A DNA stretch of 64,000 nt from Thalassotalea insulae (GCF_030161395.1 NZ_BSST01000001.1:4092001-4156000), one strand, 5' to 3'. Counted from the stretch's first letter, positions 1 to 8,526 are shown. Program-made: numbers and translations. The notes: generated from the letters alone by a model not told the origin.

Positions 1-748
1 CTGCGGCACAACCGTCGCCCCAGCTAACCACACCAACTTGATAAAATTCATTATTTTTAGCAAACATTAATGGGCCACCACTGTCTCCTTGACAGGAATC
101 TTTACCGCCTTCTTTATAGCCAGCACAAATTTCAGTATCCTGAATTTGTCCGCTGTAAGCTTCTGCGCTATTACATACTTCATTCGTTACAAACGGCACA
201 GATACTGCCATTAATTTATCGGGCATACTGCCACCTGAGGTTAAAGTGCCCCAGCCGGATACGGTTAACGGTGCTTTTTCTTTAATATTTGCATTAAAGA
301 ACGATTGATCGGCAAGTTTAATAATAGCGGTATTTGGATCGGTAATTTCCTGCTCTAACTTTAAGATGGCAACATCTTTTGAAAGGTTAGGATATTCCTG
401 ATTGGTATACGTCTTGGCAACTTTTATTGCCTGGCCAGAACCATCCGTTAAGCTGTGGGCGCCTACTCGTACCTGAATGTTAGGTGATTCACCATTAACG
501 CCTTCCATACAGTGGGCAGCTGTTAAGATCAAATCTTGACCGACGATTGAACCGCCACAGAAATGTGAACCGTTCAAGTCCTGTATCGAAGCTTGATAAG
601 GTAAAGCATGAGGTTTAACTTCTTCACCACCAACAATTTTAAGTGGACCAGCCAATTTATTGGTATTCACTTTAAAATTTGCTGGCTTGTCAGCCAATAC
701 AGACGTACTCATTAAAACAGCGATTGCGACTAATGATTTTTTTAACAT
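1..748 (-). CDS. Secreted trypsin-like serine protease (S1 family), 3' end cut by window edge
   Basis: Reading down from ATG at 748 gives 249 codons before the window ends, so the C-terminus is missing. Residues 1-20 form a signal peptide (MLKKSLVAIAVLMSTSVLA), followed by a short propeptide and the S1 activation site IVGGEE. The whole catalytic triad is visible: His in LTAAHC, Asp in KDVAILKL and Ser in CQGDSGGPL. The Asp six residues before that Ser (KDSCQGDSGG) predicts trypsin-like Arg/Lys specificity. It is probably exported through Sec and acts outside the cytoplasm. It is divergent from the sensor kinase at 1107 and faces a 358-bp gap that holds a candidate operator. Family is secure; the physiological substrate is unknown. 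Confidence 0.93.
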   Translation of the reverse strand, partial: MLKKSLVAIAVLMSTSVLADKPANFKVNTNKLAGPLKIVGGEEVKPHALPYQASIQDLNGSHFCGGSIVGQDLILTAAHCMEGVNGESPNIQVRVGAHSLTDGSGQAIKVAKTYTNQEYPNLSKDVAILKLEQEITDPNTAIIKLADQSFFNANIKEKAPLTVSGWGTLTSGGSMPDKLMAVSVPFVTNEVCNSAEAYSGQIQDTEICAGYKEGGKDSCQGDSGGPLMFAKNNEFYQVGVVSWGDGCAA

Positions 749-991
749 GATATTATTACCTTTATTAGTGAATGATCGCTAAGCAAAGGAACTAACCTTT
801 ATCTAAGCAGCGTCATCACTTTAAATCGATTCAAGGCACAGGTTTTAGTGGCAAAATTCATCGTCGTGTATCATTTTGTAGGCAGCTAGTTAAACTATTT
901 TACTTGGTATAACTCAAGGAGTCTCCAGACGAGATAGGGGGTGGTGGATATGACAGTTCGAAATTATTGGTGATGTTGATACAACGGGGAG

Positions 992-1007
992 TGTACAAAT
1001 GGATACA
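992..1007 (+). promoter_or_regulatory. Candidate response-regulator binding site upstream of the sensor kinase operon
   Basis: TGTACAAATGGATACA contains two TACA-ending half-sites exactly 10 bp apart (994-997 and 1004-1007). A third GATACA lies further upstream at 978-983. The site differs by one base from 4620-4635, upstream of the small gene and regulator at 4720-5731. Tandem direct repeats about one helical turn apart are typical of OmpR-family regulators, and one is encoded at 5036. The site sits just before a promoter with a perfect -10 and a poor -35, the position expected of an activator. Binding is inferred. Confidence 0.5.
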
Positions 1008-1031
1008 AAGCGTTACCGCTGGCTAAATAAT

Positions 1032-1037
1032 TATAAT
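1032..1037 (+). promoter_or_regulatory. Candidate -10 box of the sensor kinase operon
   Basis: A perfect TATAAT stands 70 bp before the kinase ATG. The hexamer 17 bp upstream (AGCGTT, 1009-1014) is a poor -35. The repeat at 992-1007 would centre near -44 of the resulting transcript start, consistent with an activator-dependent sigma-70 promoter. Confidence 0.45.
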
Positions 1038-1106
1038 GGCTAATTAAGTAGCTAGCAGGCAAAATAGCCAAGTTAAAGTGAAGTCATATCAATAAGTGAT
1101 AAGTAT

Positions 1107-2711
1107 ATGCACAGCATATTTTTTCGTATCTATATGGGGATGTTGGTAGCGATCATGTTAATTACGGTCGTTATTACCCTGTCTGTTTACTATTTAAGTA
1201 AGCAGCGCATAACTGATCATATCTATCAAAATTACAGTGGTACGTTTTATTTGATTTCGCAAGGGATAGCTCGCCACAGCGGTAGCCAAAGGCAGCAATG
1301 GTTGTCGGCGATTGAGCGGTTAAGTGACTTAAAATTTAAAGCACATGATTTTAGTGATAAAAAACTGACAGATCATCAATTAGGTCAATTAATAAAAGAT
1401 AAATTTTATTTTCAAGTCGATAGCGCGTTATCCAGCAGTTATGTCTATATTTTATTGCCGGAGCAACAAAACTATCTTTCTGTTCAGTTAGATGATTTTG
1501 GTAGTTCATTAGTGCGTATCAGTGCGTTTTTAATGTTAAATGAATTAGGGCGTCATAAGAAAACCGAACGACCAGATGCCTTAGAGGGGTTACGCAGCCG
1601 ATTTAATTATTCAATTCAGCTTAAAAGCTTGATGGATATTAATGTCAGTATTACCACTTTACGCACCATTAAAAAGGGGGACATTGCCGTAGTGGTAAAT
1701 GTCTCGGGTGTCAGTGGCTCGACCATGACAGCTTATGCACCGATAGGTAATAGCCCCTATGTCTTAGTACTTGATAATATTCCTTTTTTTGACTGGTTCC
1801 CGTTATGGCTAATTATTGCAGTTGCCCTGATGATGCTAATATTCATGGCAGCAGCCAGTTTCTATTTAGTGCGGCCGTTAGAGCAACGCTTGGCAGAAGT
1901 TGATCGACAAATAGAACAAATCGGTCATGATAAGGAAGTCTCTGAAAGTGCTCCTATCGGATTTGATGCCATAGGCAAACTCTCCAATACCGTGAATGCG
2001 ATGGCTGCTCGTATCCATAAGTTAATCGATGCCCAGGATGATATGGTCAGGGCGATTTCACATGAGCTACGTGCACCGATCACCCGTATCCGATTTCGTT
2101 TAGCGTCGATGGAAAATCAATTTGTAGAACAGCAACATATTCAAGGTGTTGAGCGAAATTTAGATGAACTGGAAACGTTAATTGATGAAGTACTAACGTT
2201 TTCTAAGCTGAAGAGAGAACGCCCTGAGTTACAGCTAGATGCAGTTAACATTGAACATTTGTTGCAGGAGCTGCTCAAGAAGCAGGCGCCCTGTGGTAAA
2301 ACGATCACGCTTGATGTTAGTGAACACCAGGTGTTTGCCGATCAGCGATTTCTCACACGGGCAATTGAAAACCTGTTATTAAATGCGATGAAGTATGCTA
2401 GTACAAAAATAGCGGTTAAATTTTTTGTCGACCATAATATGAATACCTTATGGATAGAAGATGACGGTCCGGGGATCCCTAAGTTGATGCGTAACGACAT
2501 TTTTCAAGCGTTTAAACGTATTGACGCCAGTCGAAATCGACAATCGGGCGGATATGGATTAGGGCTTGCAATCGTTAAGCAAGTTGCTCGTTGGCATGGA
2601 GGTGATGTCACCGTGCAGGATAGTAAATTTCAAGGCGCTAAATTGGTATTTACCTGGCCAAGGAATATGGTTAATTGCCGTGAAACAAATGGAGCACAAC
2701 AAGGTGAATAA
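1107..2711 (+). CDS. RstB-like membrane sensor histidine kinase
   Basis: The 534-residue protein has a membrane segment at about 11-31, a periplasmic region of about 200 residues, a second membrane segment at about 233-255 and a HAMP linker. The HisKA domain carries the phospho-acceptor His319 in ISHELRAP. The catalytic domain has an N box (NLLLNAMKYA), a G1 box (DDGPGIP) and a G2 box (GGYGLGLAIVKQ). It is therefore complete and should autophosphorylate. Its likely partner is the RstA-like regulator at 5036, not an adjacent gene: three envelope genes lie between them. The next gene overlaps its end by 8 nt, so it heads an operon. The RstB likeness is by domain layout and the partner's identity; the signal is unknown. 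Confidence 0.9.
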   Translation: MHSIFFRIYMGMLVAIMLITVVITLSVYYLSKQRITDHIYQNYSGTFYLISQGIARHSGSQRQQWLSAIERLSDLKFKAHDFSDKKLTDHQLGQLIKDKFYFQVDSALSSSYVYILLPEQQNYLSVQLDDFGSSLVRISAFLMLNELGRHKKTERPDALEGLRSRFNYSIQLKSLMDINVSITTLRTIKKGDIAVVVNVSGVSGSTMTAYAPIGNSPYVLVLDNIPFFDWFPLWLIIAVALMMLIFMAAASFYLVRPLEQRLAEVDRQIEQIGHDKEVSESAPIGFDAIGKLSNTVNAMAARIHKLIDAQDDMVRAISHELRAPITRIRFRLASMENQFVEQQHIQGVERNLDELETLIDEVLTFSKLKRERPELQLDAVNIEHLLQELLKKQAPCGKTITLDVSEHQVFADQRFLTRAIENLLLNAMKYASTKIAVKFFVDHNMNTLWIEDDGPGIPKLMRNDIFQAFKRIDASRNRQSGGYGLGLAIVKQVARWHGGDVTVQDSKFQGAKLVFTWPRNMVNCRETNGAQQGE

Positions 2712-3279
2712 TAGCTATTTATTCCTTGTTTTATTATTTTTTATTCGCTCTGTGTTTGCACAGGGCGAAAGTGCACTTGAATCACAATTAACTGAGCTTG
2801 ATAAAGCGATAGGCAAAGAACAGTTGGCAACACTTGAACAAGAGCAGGCGATATTAGAGTCGATGGAAGAGGTAGTTGAGCAACTGGATTTATTAACGAT
2901 AGATAAGCAGCAACGGCTATCAGAGCTTAAGCCGCTTTCCAAACCACAACAATATATTGAGCAACAGGATGAATTTGAATTGCTTGAACAAGGCTTGCTT
3001 GACGACGGTTTTGATGATTTGGATATTGAGCAAGAACTGGCTGATGAATTAGATGACTTAGTGCTCCCGAAAAAAATTTTAAAGCAACACTTGCCCGTTG
3101 ATAAAAAGCTTTTGAATAAGCCTAAAAGTGCGGTTGGAGTACAAGGGGAAGAAGAGCTGATCATCAATCAGTTGGATAATAGCAACTTAATGGACTTTGA
3201 TGCACAAAGCGACGTTTGGTTACCAGAAGTCGAAAAATTTCCAATGATAAAACAAAGTGAGATTGACGATATTGAATAA
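2704..3279 (+). CDS. Exported acidic coiled-coil protein of unknown function
   Basis: I chose the GTG at 2704 because GGAG (2691-2694) lies nine bases before it and translation gives a clean signal peptide (SYLFLVLLFFIRSVFA, then QGE). ATG 2689 is the alternative. The mature part of about 170 residues is rich in Glu, Gln, Leu and Asp, with heptad-like stretches near residues 25-60 predicting a coiled coil, followed by a very acidic region. No family is recognised. It overlaps the kinase gene before it and the barrel-like gene after it, so the three are probably co-translated. A role in the envelope, perhaps as partner of the barrel protein, is an inference from context. Confidence 0.7.
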   Translation: MNNSYLFLVLLFFIRSVFAQGESALESQLTELDKAIGKEQLATLEQEQAILESMEEVVEQLDLLTIDKQQRLSELKPLSKPQQYIEQQDEFELLEQGLLDDGFDDLDIEQELADELDDLVLPKKILKQHLPVDKKLLNKPKSAVGVQGEEELIINQLDNSNLMDFDAQSDVWLPEVEKFPMIKQSEIDDIE

Positions 3280-4606
3280 ATTTATCTTAAAGTTAGTGGT
3301 ACTTAGTTTGCTAAGTGGCTTGATGTTACAGGTAAATGCGGAGCAATCAGAGCAAAACACCAAATTAAAGCAAGCGATAAATTATAGAAAAACGGGGAAT
3401 TACCAAAAAGCCCTTGATGTATTGAGTCTGCTTCGTAGCGATAATTTTGTCCATAAGCGTATAAATATTGAACTGGCGCTAAATTATATCAAGTTACATC
3501 AGTATCAAGATGCCGAGCAGGTGATACAACACTTGCAATCATTGTCTTTATCACAAAAAGAATCGGAAACTATTAAAAAAATCACTCGCTTACTGGAGAA
3601 AAAATTAAATCAAACGTTGTCAGTGCATAATTTTTCGCTGGATCTTGGTGCTGGTTTTGGAATTGATCAAAGCAAAAATAGCTATACGGTTTATCTGTAT
3701 GATGAATTTCAATATCAAGAAGAATATTGGTTCGATGAGGGGAGTAACGCGGATTTGGCTGTTGATGCTGATTATGACTATGTCGAGTATTATGAAACTG
3801 ATGAATACTGGGACAGAGAACGCGTTAGTGAGCAGTCAGAGGTGAGTTATCAGCGTTACTTTGTTAATGGTAATTATCGCTATCGTCCTGACTATAGTAT
3901 CAAGCTGTTTGGTTATCCTACTTTATTTACTTTTGATAATGATTTAACCATAGATAATCGTCATTACAACCAAGAGTCGAATAGTCAGCACACTAATTAT
4001 CAGTTGGACTCGTCACTATATTTATTACAAATTGATCGCTGGTTATTTGAGCTTAACCTACAGGCAAGTAATTATCAGCGCTCAAGTCAGCATGTATTAC
4101 AGAAAACTCGTGGCCGATTAGCGTTAACTGTACCTTTTGGCCCAGCTAAAGTGAAATTGGCCGTCGATAGACAAAACAATGATTATCATAAACTATTACA
4201 AGCTCATGATGCAGGTGTGACCACACCATGGATTGAATTGTCTTATCGTGTTGCCAGTCAATTTCGATTAATTACCGGATTTAAGTATCGCAAGCAAAAA
4301 GCGGATGATGCCTTTAATTCTTACGATAATAGACAGCTTTATCTGGGAGGGTATTATTTGCCATCCTCAACGTTTAGTGCTTATTTGTTATATCGACGCG
4401 ATCATCTGCATTATGTCATTGATGATCTTGCGTTAGTTAATTGGGCAAAAGAAGATAAACGTTCGTTGGCTTTTGGATTAGGCTACCAAATTTTGCCTAA
4501 TTTAACCTTGAGCTTAAATGCTGATATTGGCGATAAGCAGATAGAATTAGGTTTTGGTGATGATGATTGGCGAAGAGTTGAAGCGTCGATTATGTATCGC
4601 TTTTAA
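3272..4606 (+). CDS. Predicted outer-membrane protein: TPR-like N-terminus and beta-barrel (SLAM-like architecture)
   Basis: The start is uncertain: GTG 3257, TTG 3263 and TTG 3272 are in frame. TTG 3272 gives a compact signal peptide ending VNA before EQSEQ. Residues about 30-115 look like two or three TPR-type helical hairpins (YRKTGNYQKALDVLSLL). The rest is full of alternating aromatic and polar strands (for example YLGGYYLPSSTFSAYLLYRR) and ends in YRF, as outer-membrane barrels do. A periplasmic TPR domain plus a C-terminal barrel is the layout of surface lipoprotein assembly modifiers (DUF560); I cannot confirm that family. It is third in the kinase-led operon. Confidence 0.65.
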   Translation: MNKFILKLVVLSLLSGLMLQVNAEQSEQNTKLKQAINYRKTGNYQKALDVLSLLRSDNFVHKRINIELALNYIKLHQYQDAEQVIQHLQSLSLSQKESETIKKITRLLEKKLNQTLSVHNFSLDLGAGFGIDQSKNSYTVYLYDEFQYQEEYWFDEGSNADLAVDADYDYVEYYETDEYWDRERVSEQSEVSYQRYFVNGNYRYRPDYSIKLFGYPTLFTFDNDLTIDNRHYNQESNSQHTNYQLDSSLYLLQIDRWLFELNLQASNYQRSSQHVLQKTRGRLALTVPFGPAKVKLAVDRQNNDYHKLLQAHDAGVTTPWIELSYRVASQFRLITGFKYRKQKADDAFNSYDNRQLYLGGYYLPSSTFSAYLLYRRDHLHYVIDDLALVNWAKEDKRSLAFGLGYQILPNLTLSLNADIGDKQIELGFGDDDWRRVEASIMYRF

Positions 4607-4619
4607 TGTTATGGCTATT

Positions 4620-4635
4620 TGTACAATTGGATACA
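4620..4635 (+). promoter_or_regulatory. Second copy of the TACA direct-repeat motif, upstream of the small gene and the regulator
   Basis: TGTACAATTGGATACA matches the site at 992-1007 at 15 of 16 bases and keeps the 10-bp spacing of the TACA half-sites (4622-4625, 4632-4635). It starts 13 bp after the stop of the barrel gene and 100 bp before the next start. This suggests a second regulated promoter giving autoregulation of the RstA-like regulator. A -10 is less clear here; GATAAA at 4667-4672 is a weak candidate. Confidence 0.5.
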
Positions 4636-4719
4636 TTAACCTACAAAAGCTAACTGGTTAGCCGCTGATAAATTTGCTGCAATAAGCGTGAACTTAGCGC
4701 AAATTAAGTGAGAATTGCC

Positions 4720-5010
4720 ATGAGAAAAATTTTTATAATGATGACTATGTTAGTTAATGGCTGTGCAGCCGCACAAAGCGTTTCTGCTATTCACGGGATC
4801 AAATATCAGCAGCAGAAATTGCATATATTAGTGACTTCTACCGGGTGTACCACAGAAAAGTCTTTTCGGCTTTACTGGCAAGCGCAAAACTTAACCATTG
4901 TCAGAGTCAAAGCGGATCATTGTCGGCGGATGCCACATAAACTTTGGCTTGAATTTGATGTGCCAAAAGAGAAAGCAAACTTTACATTGACTAATAGCAT
5001 CAATCAGTAG
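4720..5010 (+). CDS. Small exported protein, possible lipoprotein, unknown function
   Basis: I chose ATG 4720 over the in-frame GTG at 4708 because the GTG lies in the AAGTGAG stretch that could serve as ribosome binding site. The 96-residue product begins MRKIFIMMTMLVNGCAAA, a short signal sequence with a possible lipobox (VNGC). Cleavage at the AAA region by signal peptidase I is the alternative. The mature part has two further cysteines (STGCTTE and DHCRRMP) that could form a disulfide, and reads as a small beta-rich domain. No family name is certain. It lies 25 bp before the response regulator and behind its own candidate operator, so it is probably co-regulated with it. Confidence 0.7.
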   Translation: MRKIFIMMTMLVNGCAAAQSVSAIHGIKYQQQKLHILVTSTGCTTEKSFRLYWQAQNLTIVRVKADHCRRMPHKLWLEFDVPKEKANFTLTNSINQ

Positions 5011-5035
5011 CCTGAATGAATAACGAGTAGTTGTA

Positions 5036-5731
5036 ATGAGCGTAAATACTATATTAATGATAGATGATGATGTCGAGCTAACGGAGCTGGTGAGTCAATA
5101 TCTGCAAACCAATGGCTTTGAGGTGCATTATTCTCATCATGGTCGTGATATCGACACCCTGATAGCTACCCATCAACCTGATGTTATCGTGCTTGATTTA
5201 ATGCTGCCAGATATTGATGGATTAACTATATGTAAGTCGATAAGAGCCGATTTTTCAGGCGCTATCATTATGCTAACGGCATTAGGCGATGATATTGACG
5301 AAGTAACTGGCCTTGAAGTTGGCGCAGATGATTATTTGGCTAAACCGGTAAAACCGAGAGTGTTATTAGCGCATATACGTGCACAGCTTCGTCGGCAAAG
5401 TCAATTGCAGTTAACGCATCAGGAAACCAGCATTTGGTGCTGTCATGATACGGTTAAACTCGACACTGGCAGCCGTTCGGTGGAAAGCCATGGTCAGGAA
5501 GTTATTTTATCGAGTGCGGAGTTTGATTTACTTGTGTTGCTTGCCAAACATGCGGGTAATACGGTTACTCGAGAATCGTTACATGAACAAATCTTTCGTT
5601 TGCCCTATGATGGTATTGATCGCTCGATTGATTTACGCATTTCTCGCATTAGGAAAAAGTTGGGTGACGATCCTAAATTACCCAGTTTAATTAAAACTGT
5701 GCGCAATGTTGGTTATCTGTTAGCAAGATAA
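5036..5731 (+). CDS. RstA-like OmpR-family response regulator
   Basis: The 231-residue protein has a receiver domain with the acidic pair (IDDD, 10-12), phospho-acceptor Asp54 (VLDLMLPDIDG), Thr in MLTALG and Lys103 in YLAKP. A C-terminal winged helix follows, with the recognition region DRSIDLRISRIRKKLG and ending TVRNVGYLLAR. The DGIDRSIDLRISRIRKK stretch closely resembles E. coli RstA. The likely kinase is the RstB-like protein at 1107. The duplicated TACA motif in front of both transcription units is a plausible target. A frameshifted relic of a close paralogue lies at 12004-12162. Confidence 0.92.
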   Translation: MSVNTILMIDDDVELTELVSQYLQTNGFEVHYSHHGRDIDTLIATHQPDVIVLDLMLPDIDGLTICKSIRADFSGAIIMLTALGDDIDEVTGLEVGADDYLAKPVKPRVLLAHIRAQLRRQSQLQLTHQETSIWCCHDTVKLDTGSRSVESHGQEVILSSAEFDLLVLLAKHAGNTVTRESLHEQIFRLPYDGIDRSIDLRISRIRKKLGDDPKLPSLIKTVRNVGYLLAR

Positions 5732-5786
5732 TCAACGTTTTGTTAACTCCAACCTGTTTTCGCTATTTATTTGCTGAAACTTCTAT

Positions 5787-5815
5787 TGTCACATCAAGTT
5801 AAAAAAAACGTCACA
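5787..5815 (+). promoter_or_regulatory. Direct GTCACA repeat 22 bp apart upstream of the phosphoesterase gene
   Basis: TGTCACA (5787-5793) and CGTCACA (5809-5815) face the LpxH-like/OlsF-like pair, with an A tract between them. The two-turn spacing suggests a protein-binding site. It resembles half-sites of a Pho box (TGTCA units at 11-bp steps) with the middle unit degenerate. This is a weak inference. Confidence 0.25.
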
Positions 5816-5890
5816 GAAGTGTAAAAAATTCCCGCTAGTTTTGTGATTAGCCAATGCTTATGTAATAAATTTGCTATCACAGGACACATT

Positions 5891-6697
5891 ATGTCGAAAA
5901 TGCACTATAAAACCGTGTGGTTATCTGACATTCACTTAGGGTGTAAAGATTGTAAAGCAGAGTATCTGCTTAATTTTCTTCAGCAATGTCAAATAGACAC
6001 ATTATACCTAGTAGGCGATATAGTGGATCTGTGGGCGATGAGCAAACAGTTTCGCTGGCCTAAAGACCATAATAAACTATTTCATTATTTATTGTCTCTT
6101 ACGGCACAAGGGACACGGGTTATTTATTTACCCGGCAATCATGATGAACCACTTCAGCAATATGATGGTATGAATTTTGGCGATATTGAAATTCACCGCA
6201 GTTATACTCATACCACCGCTCAAGGGAAGAAACTACTGATACTACACGGAGATCAATTTGATCCACAAGTGTGCTTTGGTCCACTGCATTCCTGGATTGG
6301 CGATGTGCTTTATGATTTCTTATTGTTTCTTAACCGTTGGTACAACTGGTGTCGGGTTAAAACTGGTCGACCATACTGGTCGTTAGCGAGTCATATCAAA
6401 CGCAAACTAAAAGGGGCGAATCAAGCGATTTCCCGATATCGTAATGCCTGCATAGCAATGGCAAAAAATCAGGGGTTCGACGGTATTGTTTGTGGTCATA
6501 TTCACCATCCTGAAATTGTAGAGCAGCAAGGGATTTTATATCTCAATGATGGTGACTGGGTTGAAAATTGCTCGGCAATCGTGGAAACACAAAGCGGTGA
6601 GTTATCACTGGTGTATTGGTCATTTGTCACTAAGGCTAATCATTTGGTGGATGTATCAGCGAAACCTAAGGTAGTGAACGGACGTAAGGTTGCATAA
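5891..6697 (+). CDS. LpxH-like calcineurin-type phosphoesterase
   Basis: ATG 5891 is preceded by AGGA six bases upstream, so I prefer it to the longer frame starting at 5843. The 268-residue protein has the metallophosphoesterase metal-binding series: SDIHLG, VGDIVDLW, GNHDE, HGDQFD and GHIHHPE. This layout belongs to the UDP-2,3-diacylglucosamine diphosphatase (LpxH) superfamily, lipid A pathway, at the inner membrane. It belongs to the longer LpxH-like branch whose members are not all proven lipid A enzymes, so the exact substrate is open. It lies 49 bp before the OlsF-like acyltransferase, suggesting a shared role in membrane lipid remodelling. Confidence 0.82.
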   Translation: MSKMHYKTVWLSDIHLGCKDCKAEYLLNFLQQCQIDTLYLVGDIVDLWAMSKQFRWPKDHNKLFHYLLSLTAQGTRVIYLPGNHDEPLQQYDGMNFGDIEIHRSYTHTTAQGKKLLILHGDQFDPQVCFGPLHSWIGDVLYDFLLFLNRWYNWCRVKTGRPYWSLASHIKRKLKGANQAISRYRNACIAMAKNQGFDGIVCGHIHHPEIVEQQGILYLNDGDWVENCSAIVETQSGELSLVYWSFVTKANHLVDVSAKPKVVNGRKVA

Positions 6698-6746
6698 AGC
6701 AATGATGAACACTATTCCTTTCAAATTTAACTAACCCGAGAATAAT

Positions 6747-8447
6747 ATGTTTAGCGTTAATGAAGTCGTCAACAAACATTATCCAAAGGTTGCAAATCGC
6801 CCTTGGCTGTCGAAATCCGTAAATTTTGCCTTGCGTCACTTATTACATGAAAGAGAAATTTCTGAGTTTGGCCAATATTATCCCCATTTATTAGGGATCG
6901 ATTTTGTCGAGCAAGTGTTAGAGTATTTTAATGTTAGTTATTCCGTTAGGGATAACGAAAAAGAACGTATTCCAAGTCAGGGACGTGTGGTGATCATCGC
7001 AAATCATCCAATTGGCTCAATTGACGGCTTAGCACTGATAAAACTGATCAGCGAAGTTAGAAGCGATATAAAAGTGGTGGCTAATGAAATGCTAATGGCG
7101 ATTAACTCACTGCACGATGTTTTATTACCGGTTAATAATATGCAGGGGGGGACTGCGAAAGAGTGCTTGCGAAATATAGATGCGCATTTGCAGTCTGATG
7201 GTGCCTTGTTAATTTTTCCTGCTGGTGAGGTTTCTCGTTTATGTATAGAAGGGGTGAGAGATAACAGTTGGCACAGCGGTTTCTTACGTATGGCAAACAA
7301 AGCGAAAGCACCAATTCTACCGATATTTATCGATGCAAAAAATTCGCCGTTATTTTATGGGGCCTCGATGATCTACAAGCCACTATCGACATTGTTGCTG
7401 GTTAAGGAAATGTTTAAGCAACGTCGTAAGCATTTGCCAATGCGAATAGGTGAATTGATCCCGTATGAGTCTTATAACTCAGCGCGCATTGCGCTACCCC
7501 AGCAAGTTAAATTATTAAAAAAACATCTGTACCGTATTGGTTGCAATAAAAAACCAATATTTGGCACGCAAAAAGCAATCGCGTTACCAGAAGAGCGACA
7601 AGCACTGACTAAAGCGATTAAAAAAGCCTGCACTGTGCTTGGGGAAACAGCGGACGGTAAGTTGATTTATCTTTATCAGCATAATGGCAGTTCAACTATT
7701 ATGCGAGAAATTGGCCGTCTTAGGGAAGTGGCATTTCGCGCCGTTGGTGAAGGGAGTAATAAACGAAGAGATGTTGATCATTTTGATAGTTACTATTTTC
7801 ACATAATTTTGTGGGATAAAGATGATTTGGAAATTATCGGTGCTTATCGCTTAGGTGATGCTAAAAAACTATATCACGACAAGGAGGGGCCCGGATTATA
7901 CACTTCTACCTTGTTTGATTATAACGATGATATGTTGCCATATATTGAGCAAGGGCTAGAGCTAGGACGTAGTTTTGTTCAGCCTCAGTATTGGGGTAAG
8001 CGCAGTTTGGATTATCTTTGGTACGGTATTGGCGCATTTTTGAAAAGTCATCCGCAGTATCGCTATTTATTTGGTCCAGTGAGCCTAAGTAATAGTTACC
8101 CTCAAGCAGCAAAAGATTTAATGGTGCAATTTTATTGCTCACATTTTGGCGAACAACGATTACTAGCAAGAGCGAAAACTCCTTGTACCTTGCTACCTGA
8201 ACTCAAAGACGTGTTTCCTGGGGAAAGTTATAAGCAAGAATTTACTAAGCTTAAGCACTTGTTGGCTAATATGGGCGTGACAGTGCCGACACTTTATAAA
8301 CAATATTCTGAGTTATGTGAGCCTGGTGGAGTGAAGTTTTTAAGCTTTAATATTGACCCTGATTTTAATGACTGCATCGATGGCCTGGTACTAGCAGATG
8401 TCTCGATGCTAAAAGAGAAGAAACGCCTGCGTTATATCGGCGATTAG
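6747..8447 (+). CDS. olsF: OlsF-like bifunctional acyltransferase (ornithine lipid synthesis)
   Basis: The 566-residue protein fuses two acyltransferases. Residues about 60-270 are PlsC-like, with the acyl-acceptor motif ANHPIGSIDG (a His-X5-Asp spacing) and LIFPAGEVSRL. Residues about 310-480 resemble OlsB-type GNAT N-acyltransferases (LREVAFRAVGEGSNKR, then LGRSFVQPQYWGKRSLDYLW). This order matches OlsF, which makes ornithine lipid by N-acylating ornithine and then O-acylating lyso-ornithine lipid. Such proteins are often mis-annotated as hemolysin. A terminator follows directly. Function is inferred from architecture, not tested. Confidence 0.8.
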   Translation: MFSVNEVVNKHYPKVANRPWLSKSVNFALRHLLHEREISEFGQYYPHLLGIDFVEQVLEYFNVSYSVRDNEKERIPSQGRVVIIANHPIGSIDGLALIKLISEVRSDIKVVANEMLMAINSLHDVLLPVNNMQGGTAKECLRNIDAHLQSDGALLIFPAGEVSRLCIEGVRDNSWHSGFLRMANKAKAPILPIFIDAKNSPLFYGASMIYKPLSTLLLVKEMFKQRRKHLPMRIGELIPYESYNSARIALPQQVKLLKKHLYRIGCNKKPIFGTQKAIALPEERQALTKAIKKACTVLGETADGKLIYLYQHNGSSTIMREIGRLREVAFRAVGEGSNKRRDVDHFDSYYFHIILWDKDDLEIIGAYRLGDAKKLYHDKEGPGLYTSTLFDYNDDMLPYIEQGLELGRSFVQPQYWGKRSLDYLWYGIGAFLKSHPQYRYLFGPVSLSNSYPQAAKDLMVQFYCSHFGEQRLLARAKTPCTLLPELKDVFPGESYKQEFTKLKHLLANMGVTVPTLYKQYSELCEPGGVKFLSFNIDPDFNDCIDGLVLADVSMLKEKKRLRYIGD

Positions 8448-8472
8448 TGTTAGTTATCAGGCAATGCTTTAG

Positions 8473-8510
8473 AGCTGATACTTATGAATTTATGGTATCA
8501 GCTTCTTTTT
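8473..8510 (+). terminator. Rho-independent terminator after the OlsF-like gene
   Basis: AGCTGATAC (8473-8481) pairs perfectly with GTATCAGCT (8495-8503) across a 13-nt loop and is followed by TCTTTTTATTT. It lies 25 bp past the acyltransferase stop and ends before the convergent dapE. Confidence 0.75.
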
Positions 8511-8526
8511 ATTTAATGATTATCGA

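Larger units (their letters stand above)
749..1106. other. Divergent intergenic region between protease and sensor kinase
   Basis: No open frame of note lies here. The right part carries the TACA direct-repeat motif (992-1007) and a perfect TATAAT at 1032-1037 facing the kinase gene; both are listed separately. I recognise nothing specific in the left half (749-960). Confidence 0.6.

Noticed and set aside
2715..3167. 150-residue frame antisense to the coiled-coil gene
   Set aside because: Ser/Cys-rich translation is the expected shadow of Glu/Gln/Leu-rich codons; the + strand frame has a signal peptide and ribosome binding site.
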